The translations under genes were made by a program, and so were the position numbers. DNA of 64,000 nt from Microbacterium sp. (lineage in GTDB: Bacteria > Actinomycetota > Actinomycetes > Actinomycetales > Microbacteriaceae): contig JAFKIL010000006.1 in the NCBI GenBank assembly GCA_017306415.1, forward strand, positions 1 through 64,000, written 5' to 3'. Under the pieces are notes generated by a model that searched no databases, was not told where the DNA came from, and was given only the letters and a program-made list of their open reading frames with translations. Below, in pieces: positions 8,972 to 16,622 of the stretch (the first letter of the stretch is position 1; each line of letters starts with the position of its first letter).

Positions 8972-9664
8972 ATGTCCCGCACCACCGCCCCGATCAGAGC
9001 CGTCTTCTCGCTTCCTCCGGAGAGTGTCGACCGCGGCGATTTCGAGGCCTGGTACCCCGGGCACATGCGCGACCTCCTGGGCGTGCCCGGCGTCGAGTCC
9101 GCGCGGCTCTACGCCGACGTCCCCGGCGTCGGCACGCTGTCGCCCACCCCGTACCCGTACGTCGCCTTCTACGAGATCTCCGGCGACCCGGCCGAGACGC
9201 GGGCCGCGATCGACGCGGCGCTCGGCACGGACCAGGTGCCGCTGCCCGACTTCTTCGGGGAGGTGCGCTGGGCCGTCTACGACCTCGATGCGATCGACGA
9301 GATCCGGCCCGCGCACACGCTGGATGCCGAGAGCCTGTACCTCGTGTTCAGCGCACCGCCGGAGGGGACCTCGGCCGAGGACTACGAGGCCTGGTACCGG
9401 ACGCACGTGCGCGAGAACGTCGAGATCGGCCAGCTCGCCGCCGCCCACCGCTGGGACCTGACGCCGTCGCTCGTCGACCCGCTGCTGCCCCCGCACGCCA
9501 CCCACCTGGCCTCCTACGAGCTGACCGCGGGGTCGAAGGCGATGAACGCGCTCCTGGATGCGGCGATCGCGGAGGGGCGCATCGTCCTGCCCGACTTCTT
9601 CCCCGGCATCCGGTTCGCCTCGGTCACGGCGACGGCGCTCACCGACCGCCTCGAGGCCGACTGA
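8972..9664 (+). CDS. Tandem dimeric alpha-beta-barrel (EthD-like) protein
   Basis: 230 residues composed of two similar halves. Residues about 15-105 contain DFEAWYPGHM and PLPDFFGEVRWAVYDL; residues about 118-225 contain DYEAWYRTHV and VLPDFFPGIRFASV. Each half looks like a small ferredoxin-like (dimeric alpha-beta-barrel) module of the EthD type, so the gene seems to be an internal duplication that yields an intramolecular barrel. GAAGGAG lies eight bases before ATG 8972; a GTG at 8969 is in frame. Such proteins accompany catabolic operons and may bind or convert small ring compounds. Function unknown. Confidence 0.65.
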   Translation: MSRTTAPIRAVFSLPPESVDRGDFEAWYPGHMRDLLGVPGVESARLYADVPGVGTLSPTPYPYVAFYEISGDPAETRAAIDAALGTDQVPLPDFFGEVRWAVYDLDAIDEIRPAHTLDAESLYLVFSAPPEGTSAEDYEAWYRTHVRENVEIGQLAAAHRWDLTPSLVDPLLPPHATHLASYELTAGSKAMNALLDAAIAEGRIVLPDFFPGIRFASVTATALTDRLEAD

Positions 9665-9679
9665 CCCGGGGCGCGCTCG

Positions 9680-9834
9680 CACCCCCGGACCTGAAAGTGG
9701 CGCGTCGCGCCGCATCCCGCACCCCGACCCGACCACACCGGCCACCTCGACTGGCCGCGCCAACCACCCCCGGACCTGAAAGTGGCGCGTCGCGCCGCAT
9801 CCCGCACCCCGACCCGACCACACCCGCCACCTCG
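9680..9834. repeat. 70-bp direct repeat, two copies with 85-bp period, in a convergent gap
   Basis: Bases 9680-9749 and 9765-9834 agree at all but one position and include ACCTGAAAGTGGCGCGTCGC and CCGACCCGACCACACC. The GGCGC-GTC-GCGCC core can form a short hairpin. The 295-base gap 9665-9959 contains nothing else I can name. It separates the ends of two converging genes (EthD-like plus, GMC minus), so transcription termination is a reasonable role. Confidence 0.8.
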
Positions 9835-9959
9835 AGCTGGGGTCGGACCTCAGCGCTCACCGCCAACGGTGCGGCCGCGATCGAGATCGCGAAGGAGAAG
9901 GCCGCGCGTGAGAGCCGCAGCCTACGGGCGGTAGTCGCGCCGGCGCACCGCGGGGCGCG

Positions 9960-11633
9960 TCAGTCCGGCGCGCGCAGCCGCCGCAGCATCTCCTCGCTCG
10001 TGCGCCAGGCGAGCGCCTGCGCCGTGAGGGTGGGGTTGTGCCCTCCGCTCGAGACGAACGTGGAGCCGCCCAGCACTGCAAGGTTGCCCACCTCGTGCGC
10101 AAAGCCGAAGGCGTCGAGGGCGGACGTGCGCGGATCGTCGCCGATCCGCGTCCCGCCGTAGACGTGGCGGCCCTCGATATGGATCTCCTCGTCCGCCCAG
10201 ACCTCCTGCGCCCCGGCCGCGCGGAGCCATTCGCGCAGCCGCTCGCGCAGGAACGCCGCGCCGCGGTACTCGTTCTCGCCCGGCTGGTACGTGATCCGGA
10301 TGCGGGGGATGCCGTGCGCGTCGACGGCGGTCGGGTCGAGATCCAGCCGGTTGTGGACGTACGACAGCGACTCGAACTGCGCCACGGCCGATCCGACCGA
10401 CGGGGCGTTCGCCGCCAGCCACGCCTTCCAGGCCGAGCCCCAGCGCGGGACCGACGGCGGGGTCAGGGTGCTCGCCGCGATCGGCCGGACCTCGTTCGCG
10501 GCCATCAGTGCGCCGCCGCCGATGAAGCCGAGCCCCGCGTGGTCGAAGTTGTCGCCGTTCCAGTCGTCGACGACGGTGCTCTGCCCCCACGTCCCCGTGA
10601 AGAGGTTGAGGCGGCGACCGGGGAACAGTCCGCTGACGCTCGGCGTGACGTGCGGGACGAAGTGCGCGCCCACCTGTCCGGCATTGTTCGCGAGGCCCTG
10701 CGGATGATGCTCAGACGCCGAGAGCAGCAGCAGCCGGACGTTCTCGTAGGTGAAGGTGGACAGGACGACGATGCGTCCGGTCGCGCGACGCTCCTGCCCG
10801 TCGAGGACGTAGCGGACCCCCGTGACCCGGTCCGAGCGGAGCGGGTCGACCTCGATGCGCGTCACGCGGGCACCGGTCCGGACCTCCAGCAGGCCGGTCG
10901 CCTCGGCCGTCGGGATGAGGGTGACGTCGGGTGAGCCCTTGGCGTCCACGTGGCATCCGCTGCCGCTGCAGTAGCCGCAGTAGGTGCAGGCGGCGCGGCC
11001 ATCGTACGGGCGGCTGTTGAGCGCCGCCGGGGTGGGGTACGGATGCCACCCCAGAGCCCTCGCGCCGTGGTCGGTGAGCTCGTTCCAGCCGCTCCTGCGC
11101 AGCGGCGGCATCGGGTAGCCGCGCGTCCGGGGCCCGGCGAACGGCTCGGCGCCGGCGACGCCCGCGACGCCGATCGCGTACTCGACGCGGTCGTAGTACG
11201 GCTCCAGGTCGTCGTACCGCAGGGGCCAGTCGGCGAGCGTCGCATCGGGCGGGATGACCTCCTCGCCGTACCTCTCCGCCACGGCGGAGCGCGAACGGAA
11301 GTTCCACGGCAGCAGCCGGAAGCTCGCGGCCGGGTAGTGGATGGTGCTGCCGCCGACGGCGTTCACCATGAGCGTCGGCCACCAGGACGGGTGCGCGTCG
11401 ACGTCGGTGCGCATGCGGAGCGTCGGGACCTCGTCCGCCGACTTCGGCAGCGACATCCAGGCGTCGATGTCGTTGCCGATCTCGTCGGCGCTCATCATGT
11501 CGGACGTGAGGCGGGGCCCCGCCTCGAGGGCGAGCACCCGCAACCCGGCGGCCGTCAGCACGTGGGCCGCCACGGCGCCGGTCGCCCCGAGTCCGACGAT
11601 GACGACGTCGACCGGCTCGTCGTCGGCCGTCAT
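9960..11633 (-). CDS. GMC-family FAD dehydrogenase (gluconate 2-dehydrogenase large-subunit type)
   Basis: 557 residues. N-terminal FAD-binding Rossmann motif VIVGLGATG (GLGATG at 14-19), then AVGGSTIHYPAASFR, a Cys cluster CTYCGYCSGSGCHVDAKG (residues about 215-232) typical of gluconate/sorbitol dehydrogenase large subunits, and C-terminal GGSTFVSSGGHNPTLTAQA with the GMC His/Asn region. ATG 11633 overlaps the stop of the subunit-3 gene (ATGA), so the two are made together. The partner usually tethers or exports the complex and oxidises a sugar or polyol at the membrane. No cytochrome subunit is present here, so the electron acceptor is unclear. Confidence 0.88.
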   Translation of the reverse strand: MTADDEPVDVVIVGLGATGAVAAHVLTAAGLRVLALEAGPRLTSDMMSADEIGNDIDAWMSLPKSADEVPTLRMRTDVDAHPSWWPTLMVNAVGGSTIHYPAASFRLLPWNFRSRSAVAERYGEEVIPPDATLADWPLRYDDLEPYYDRVEYAIGVAGVAGAEPFAGPRTRGYPMPPLRRSGWNELTDHGARALGWHPYPTPAALNSRPYDGRAACTYCGYCSGSGCHVDAKGSPDVTLIPTAEATGLLEVRTGARVTRIEVDPLRSDRVTGVRYVLDGQERRATGRIVVLSTFTYENVRLLLLSASEHHPQGLANNAGQVGAHFVPHVTPSVSGLFPGRRLNLFTGTWGQSTVVDDWNGDNFDHAGLGFIGGGALMAANEVRPIAASTLTPPSVPRWGSAWKAWLAANAPSVGSAVAQFESLSYVHNRLDLDPTAVDAHGIPRIRITYQPGENEYRGAAFLRERLREWLRAAGAQEVWADEEIHIEGRHVYGGTRIGDDPRTSALDAFGFAHEVGNLAVLGGSTFVSSGGHNPTLTAQALAWRTSEEMLRRLRAPD

Positions 11634-12214
11634 CGCGCGCCTCCTGGCCGGGCATCCGCCACAGGCCGGTCCGCCACGGGCCGGTCCGCCACGGGTCTGG
11701 CCGCCACGGGCCTGGCCGCCGGCGGCCGCGCGGCGCGCGGCGACAGCGGGATGACGACGACGTCGAGGCGCTGGTCGCGCTCCGTCCAGACGCGGCGCGG
11801 ATCCGGGTACCCGATCAGGTCCCACCCGGCCCCGCCGCGGTTCCCCCCGTACGCCGGGTCGCCGAACATGCCCTGCCGCACGTCGCCCAGCACCGTCTCG
11901 AGGAACGCGGCGGGCCGCTCCCACGGTGGCAGCTCCGCCTCGGCCCGCTCGACGTCGGCGAGGATCACGTCACGCTGCGCGGCGGATGCCTCGGCGAACC
12001 CGATCCCGAACGTCTCGCGCGTCCGGGCGTCGAGGTCGCGCAGCCCGCTCGCGTAGGTCGACGCGACGGCGCGGCGCACGCCCGCCAGACGGGCGCGCAC
12101 GAACGCGGGCAGACCGATGGTCGCGGCATCCGGCCCGTGCTCGTCGGCGGGGACGAGGTGACCGAGGAGCGCGTCGAGCAGATCGCCGTCGATAACGGGG
12201 GCGCTGTCGTCCAC
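11630..12214 (-). CDS. Gluconate 2-dehydrogenase subunit 3 family protein
   Basis: 194 residues. The body (residues about 1-160) matches the subunit-3 family: LLDALLGHLVPADEHGPDA at the start and FGDPAYGGNRGGAGWDLIGY before position 150. I see no clear twin-arginine signal, which many members carry. The C-terminal 35 residues are a low-complexity tail built from RPVA/RPVAD units encoded by an imperfect repeat (11640-11715) and look dispensable. The four-base overlap with the GMC gene supports a two-subunit enzyme. Confidence 0.8.
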   Translation of the reverse strand: MDDSAPVIDGDLLDALLGHLVPADEHGPDAATIGLPAFVRARLAGVRRAVASTYASGLRDLDARTRETFGIGFAEASAAQRDVILADVERAEAELPPWERPAAFLETVLGDVRQGMFGDPAYGGNRGGAGWDLIGYPDPRRVWTERDQRLDVVVIPLSPRAARPPAARPVAARPVADRPVADRPVADARPGGAR

Positions 12215-12226
12215 GTCCGTCCCCGC

Positions 12227-13123
12227 TCAGGGTGCCGTGAGGGTCGCGTCCCACCAGGCGAAGTGCGCCTCGGAATGGTCGCGTTCCCCGCCCAGGGTCG
12301 CCAGCGCGTGGCTCCAGCGCTCGTCGACGAGCGCGCTCATCGGGGCGTCGACGTGCGCGGCATCCGCGAGCGCCCGGGCGATCTTGACGTCCTTCGCGAG
12401 CAGCCCGAGCAGGAAGCCGGTCGAGTGTCGGCCGGAGACGACCTCGTCGAAGACGACCTCGCTGACGAAGCTGCGACCGGTGGACGTGTTGATGACCTCG
12501 ATCTCGGCGGCCGGGGAGAGTCCGTACTCCTCGCCGATGATGAGCGCCTCCGCGGTGGCGACGTAGGTCGCGGCGGCGACGTAGTTGTTCATGGCCTTCA
12601 TCGCGTGGCCGGCGCCGAGGCGCCCGGTCACGAAGCGACGCGCGGGATCGCCCAGGACGTCGAGCACCGGGGCGACGCGCGCGATGTCGGCGGGATCGCC
12701 GCCGACCATGAGCGACAGCTCGCCCGACGTCGCGCGGGGCACCCCACCGGAGACCGGCGCGTCGACCACGTGCACGCCCCGGTCGGCGATCTTCGCCGCC
12801 AGCTCGAGCGTGTCCGTGGGGCTCGACGAGCTCATGTCGACGACGATCGCCCCGTCGTGCAGGAACGACGCCACGCCGCCCGTCCACTCCAGGAGGCAGT
12901 CCTGCACGATCTGCCCGTTCGGCAGCATCGTCACCAGGATGTCGGCGGGCGCGAAGTCCACCGCCGAGGTGGCGACGGCGGATGCGTGCTCCTCGGCGAA
13001 CCGCGGACCGACCGTCGGGTCCGCGTCATAGACGATCAGGTCGAAGCCCGCCGCCGCCAGATTGTGCGCCATCGGCCAGCCCATCCTGCCCAGCCCGATG
13101 AAACCCACCGTCGTGTTGTCCAT
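12227..13123 (-). CDS. NAD(P)-dependent beta-hydroxyacid dehydrogenase (3-hydroxyisobutyrate dehydrogenase family)
   Basis: 298 residues. Nucleotide-binding GFIGLGRMGWPM at residues 7-18, substrate-binding DAPVSGGVPRA near 122, and catalytic-Lys region GAGHAMKAMNNY. AAAGG lies before ATG 13123. It is read in the same direction as the GMC pair, 12 bases upstream of the subunit-3 gene, so the three probably form one operon. The family oxidises beta-hydroxy acids or reduces tartronate-type semialdehydes; the exact substrate is open. A second family member lies at 56558-57517. Confidence 0.85.
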   Translation of the reverse strand: MDNTTVGFIGLGRMGWPMAHNLAAAGFDLIVYDADPTVGPRFAEEHASAVATSAVDFAPADILVTMLPNGQIVQDCLLEWTGGVASFLHDGAIVVDMSSSSPTDTLELAAKIADRGVHVVDAPVSGGVPRATSGELSLMVGGDPADIARVAPVLDVLGDPARRFVTGRLGAGHAMKAMNNYVAAATYVATAEALIIGEEYGLSPAAEIEVINTSTGRSFVSEVVFDEVVSGRHSTGFLLGLLAKDVKIARALADAAHVDAPMSALVDERWSHALATLGGERDHSEAHFAWWDATLTAP

Positions 13124-13251
13124 GCCCGTCTACCTTTCAGGGACCCCCCGCGGATCCCCCACTCTGGAGACGCTCTGGCCCGGCGCAGGCACCCGTGCCT
13201 GCTTCACGGACTATTCGAGTGGAGCGGGAGCCCCCCGCGCAATGGAACCGA

Positions 13252-13268
13252 CATTGGCTTGAGCAATG
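13252..13268. promoter_or_regulatory. Candidate operator CATTGG-N5-GCAATG
   Basis: An inverted repeat with one mismatch in the gap between the divergent HIBADH-type gene (start 13123) and the zinc alcohol dehydrogenase (start 13344). The same 6-5-6 arrangement, perfect there, recurs at 34013-34029 in another divergent gap. A shared regulator is inferred, not shown. Confidence 0.4.
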
Positions 13269-13343
13269 AAGAACATGGGCAATTGCTGCTATGCCGCCGT
13301 CGCGCCGGATCGTTAGGGTCCAGAGCGTAGAAGGGGGCTCTCC

Positions 13344-14354
13344 GTGCACCACGCCATCCAGCTCGATCACACCGCGCCACTGTCGTCCGGCCCGCTGGCC
13401 TGGCGCGAGGTGGAGACTCCCGAGCCCGGTCCCGGCCAGCTGCGGATCGCGGTCGCCGCGTGCGGTGTCTGCCGCTCGAACCTGCACATGATCGAAGGCG
13501 ACTGGGCCGCGGGAGGTCTTCCGGCCATCTCGCCGATCGTTCCCGGTCACGAGGTCACCGGGACCGTCGACGCGATCGGACCCGAGGTCACCGGCTTCGC
13601 CCTGGGCGACCGGGTCGGCGTCCAGCCGCTGTGGCGCACGTGCGAGGTCTGCGAGTACTGCACGAGCGGCCGCGAGCAGCTGTGCCTGGAGCGGCTGATC
13701 ACGGGCGAGATGGTCGACGGCGGCTATGCGGAGTACATGATCTCGACCGCCGCGCACACGTATCACGTGCCGGACGAGCTGGACCTGGTGACCGCCGCGC
13801 CCCTCTTCTGTCCGGGCATCACCGCCTACGGGGCGATCGCGAAGCTCGACCTCGGCCCCGGCAGCCGGCTCGCCGTGTTCGGCCTCGGCGGCGTGGGGCA
13901 TATGGCCGTGCAGTTCGCGCGCATCGCCGGCGCGGAGGTGACCGCGGTCGCCCGCAGCGCGCACCACCTGGAGGTCGCGCGGGAGCTCGGCGCCGCGCAC
14001 ACGGTGGACGCCACGGCCGCGGATCCGGGCGAGGCCCTCGCCGGGACGATGGATGCCGCGGTGGTGTTCGCGCCCTCCGACACGGTCGCGCAGCAGGCGC
14101 TGGCATCCGTCAAGCGCGGCGGTACCGTCGTGACCGGCGTGATCGCCTCGTTCGGCACGATCACCTTCGCCGAGGGCAAGACGATCGCGGAGTCCATCCT
14201 CGGCTCCCGCGCGCAGATGAACGAGGTGCTCGCCCTCGCCGCGCGGGGCGACGTGCGCACCGTCGTCGACCTCTTCCCGATGGCCGACGCGCAGGACGTG
14301 CTCGGTCGCCTGGCCGGCCGCGAGCTGCGCTCTCGGGCCGTCCTGCACAACTGA
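13344..14354 (+). CDS. Zinc-dependent alcohol dehydrogenase (MDR superfamily)
   Basis: 336 residues, GTG start with GAAGGGGG before it. Catalytic-zinc region AACGVCRSNLHM (residues about 33-44) and the GHEVTGTV block are present. The structural-zinc loop CEVCEYCTSGREQLC keeps all four cysteines. NAD(P) binding GLGGVGHMAVQ lies near residue 178. The family position normally occupied by Thr/Asp (CRTDLH) reads CRSNLH, a mild change. It oxidises or reduces an alcohol/aldehyde pair; the neighbouring ALDH at 16623 could take the aldehyde onward. It converges on the HNH nuclease gene. Confidence 0.87.
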   Translation: MHHAIQLDHTAPLSSGPLAWREVETPEPGPGQLRIAVAACGVCRSNLHMIEGDWAAGGLPAISPIVPGHEVTGTVDAIGPEVTGFALGDRVGVQPLWRTCEVCEYCTSGREQLCLERLITGEMVDGGYAEYMISTAAHTYHVPDELDLVTAAPLFCPGITAYGAIAKLDLGPGSRLAVFGLGGVGHMAVQFARIAGAEVTAVARSAHHLEVARELGAAHTVDATAADPGEALAGTMDAAVVFAPSDTVAQQALASVKRGGTVVTGVIASFGTITFAEGKTIAESILGSRAQMNEVLALAARGDVRTVVDLFPMADAQDVLGRLAGRELRSRAVLHN

Positions 14355-15718
14355 GGCGCCGCAGAAGCCTCAGAGAACGGCGGCGGATCCAGCGTCGGCG
14401 CGAAGGCGACCGTGATCACGGGGACATCGCGGTAGACCCTCCCGGTGGGACTCGTCCACTCGAGCACTCCGTCCGGCAGCTGGATCACCCGCCAGGCGGA
14501 GTGGTGCTTCATCACGTGGTGCCGGCGGCACAGGTGCGCGAGGTTGCAGACCGTCGTCCGTCCGCCCCGGGCAGCGTCCCGGGTGTGATCGAGATCGCAC
14601 CGCCAGACCGGCTGCCGGCAGCCCACGAAACGGCAGTGCCGATCGCGCACCCGCAGCGCGCGCTTGATGTCTTCACCAGGTCGGTAACGGTCGACCGCGA
14701 GGACGGCGCCCGACACCGGATGGGTCAGGATGCGATCCCACCCCGGCGCGTGACCGGCGAGCCGGCGCGCTGTCACCGGATCGACGGGCGCGTGACCGGT
14801 CAGTTCGACCGCATCGTCCGTGGCGCCCATGAGCGTCAGCGCGGGCACCGTCACCTGGACGATGCCGCGGATCGCGGCGAGCCCCGTGGGCACGTCGTGC
14901 GCCGTGGGCGAACCCGCCAGCACGAGGTCGGCGAGGAGGTCGGCGCGGAGCTCGTCGGTCGAGCGCGCCGCCGCCTCGGCGATCTCGGCCGTCGCGGCGG
15001 CGCCCCCGGCCGTCGCGGCGGCCGACGCAGCCCGGCCGGCCTCGGACGATCCCGCGGGCTCGTCGCCACCGGGCCCCTCGACCGCCGCTGCTCGCACCTC
15101 GTGCGCCAGCTGCGTCAGCCGATCGAACGCACCGTGCGCCAGTACTGCGGGCAGAACGGCGACCAGCTCGCTCATGCCGTCGTCGAGGTCGAACACCCGC
15201 ACGCCGCGGCGCTTCCGCGCGCGATCGTGACGTTCTTGCGCGGACGAGGACGAGATCCGCTCCGCCCGCAACCGGGCGACCGGACGAAGACGCGTCGCGG
15301 ACTCGGTCTCGGCGTACGGGAGGACGGATGCCTCGAACGCGGACCGCGACTCCGCGTCCGGCAGATGACACCCGGCGTCGACGATCACGCTCGCATGCGC
15401 CCGACTGATCCGCCCCGCGGCGAGCGCCTCGAACGTCGCCGGGAATCGCTCGGTGAGCGTGAGCGCATCGGACAGCTGTCGCTGCACCGAACGGTCGCTG
15501 ACCCGGAGCGCCGCACCCAGCTCGGCGGCCAGGCTCCGGACCTGCAGCTCGCTGTCACCGCCTCGCCCAGCTCCGACGATGGCCATCGCCGCCGCGAGCA
15601 GCGCGGCCTCGTGCGCCTGCAGCGCGCTGACGAGCGCCCGCGTCGCGACCATGTGGGAGACCACGGCATCGACCGCCTTCTCACGGTCTTCATCGCTCAG
15701 CACGGGATCCTCGGTCAT
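13826..15718 (-). CDS. DUF222/HNH endonuclease (13E12 type) with an anomalous antisense C-terminal extension
   Basis: Residues 1-448 (15718-14375) are a complete actinobacterial DUF222 protein: a helical N-terminal domain, an Ala/Glu-rich linker near 235-265, and a C-terminal HNH domain (RDRHCRFVGC, then CDLDHTRDAARGGRT, NLAHLCRRHH). Homologues usually stop after a PPPF-like end, reached here at 14375. The frame then stays open for another 182 codons antisense to the alcohol dehydrogenase; that part is Ser/Arg/Thr-rich and looks like a non-coding shadow. Either the stop codon was lost or a frameshift lies near 14370. A TGA sits one base out of frame immediately afterwards. Confidence 0.75.
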   Translation of the reverse strand: MTEDPVLSDEDREKAVDAVVSHMVATRALVSALQAHEAALLAAAMAIVGAGRGGDSELQVRSLAAELGAALRVSDRSVQRQLSDALTLTERFPATFEALAAGRISRAHASVIVDAGCHLPDAESRSAFEASVLPYAETESATRLRPVARLRAERISSSSAQERHDRARKRRGVRVFDLDDGMSELVAVLPAVLAHGAFDRLTQLAHEVRAAAVEGPGGDEPAGSSEAGRAASAAATAGGAAATAEIAEAAARSTDELRADLLADLVLAGSPTAHDVPTGLAAIRGIVQVTVPALTLMGATDDAVELTGHAPVDPVTARRLAGHAPGWDRILTHPVSGAVLAVDRYRPGEDIKRALRVRDRHCRFVGCRQPVWRCDLDHTRDAARGGRTTVCNLAHLCRRHHVMKHHSAWRVIQLPDGVLEWTSPTGRVYRDVPVITVAFAPTLDPPPFSEASAAPQLCRTARERSSRPARRPSTSCASAIGKRSTTVRTSPRAARASTSFICAREPRMDSAIVLPSAKVIVPNEAITPVTTVPPRLTDASACCATVSEGANTTAASIVPARASPGSAAVASTVCAAPSSRATSRWCALRATAVTSAPAMRANCTAICPTPPRPNTASRLPGPRSSFAIAP

Positions 15719-16572
15719 CCCCCTAGTATCCCACGAGGTTCGTATATTTGTTCGAAGCTATCCACAGGCACCCACGCCCCGCGACCGCGGACGGATCCGC
15801 CCGCGACGAACGGCCGGAGCGCCGCGAGGAGCAGCTCGGGCGTCTCGAGCTGCGGAACGTGCCCCGTGCGGGGAAGCAACTCGAAACGGCCGAAAGGCAT
15901 CGCGGCGGCGTACGCCCTGCCGTACCCGGCGTCGACGATGCGATCGGCCTCGCCCCAGAGCACGAGCGCGGGCACGTCCACCTCGGCGAGTCGCGGACGC
16001 AGGGCCGGGTCGGCCATCGACCCGCCGTACAGCGAAAGCGCGGCCACGTCGGCGAGGAACTCCTCGCGCGCATCCGGCGGCAGGGATTCCGGGTCGAGGT
16101 TCGGCGCCTTCGACGGATCGTGCCAGCTGTGCGCGGCGAGTTCCGCGGGAGGGATGCCGGTGTTGACGGGGTGGTCGTCGACCTCGATGCCGACCGCGTT
16201 CACGAGCGCGATGCCCGCGAGGCGCGGCGGATGCCGCAGCGCGAGCTCCGCCGCGATCCATCCGCCCATCGAGTTGCCGACGACGATCGCGTCCTTGAGC
16301 AGCAGCGCGTCGAGCAGGCCGGCGTAGACCTCGGCGAGGCCGGCGATCGAGGTCAGCGCGCTCGGACGCGCCGTCCCCGCGAACCCCGGATGGGTCGGCA
16401 CGATGACGCGACTGCCGGTGTCCGCCGCGAGGAGATCGGCGAAGCCCGTCACCGACCCGGGCCCCGCCCCGCCGTGGAGCAGGACGACGGCGCGCCCGTC
16501 GCCGCGCGCATCGAGCTCCAGCGGCACGTCGCCGAACGTCGTCGGCACGGTGAGCGAGAGCGTCGGGCCCAC
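15715..16572 (-). CDS. Alpha/beta-hydrolase fold protein
   Basis: 285 residues. Oxyanion/HG motif LLHGGAGPGS near residue 32, nucleophile elbow GNSMGG (Ser near residue 98), acid region LVLWGEADRIVD, and catalytic His in RTGHVPQLE. The final 25 residues (VRGRGAWVPVDSFEQIYEPR) look like read-through past the usual family end. Members cleave esters, C-C bonds of meta-cleavage products, or dehalogenate; nothing here selects among these. It ends directly at the HNH gene start and follows the ALDH gene on the same strand. Confidence 0.82.
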   Translation of the reverse strand: MGPTLSLTVPTTFGDVPLELDARGDGRAVVLLHGGAGPGSVTGFADLLAADTGSRVIVPTHPGFAGTARPSALTSIAGLAEVYAGLLDALLLKDAIVVGNSMGGWIAAELALRHPPRLAGIALVNAVGIEVDDHPVNTGIPPAELAAHSWHDPSKAPNLDPESLPPDAREEFLADVAALSLYGGSMADPALRPRLAEVDVPALVLWGEADRIVDAGYGRAYAAAMPFGRFELLPRTGHVPQLETPELLLAALRPFVAGGSVRGRGAWVPVDSFEQIYEPRGILGG

Positions 16573-16622
16573 GTCTCAGTCCGCTGCCGTCTCGGCCGAC
16601 GCGAGGGCACGACGAGGCGGCG

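Noticed and set aside
13460-16327. A 955-codon open frame on the plus strand
   Set aside because: Starts inside the alcohol dehydrogenase in another frame and runs antisense to the HNH and hydrolase genes; no domain is visible.
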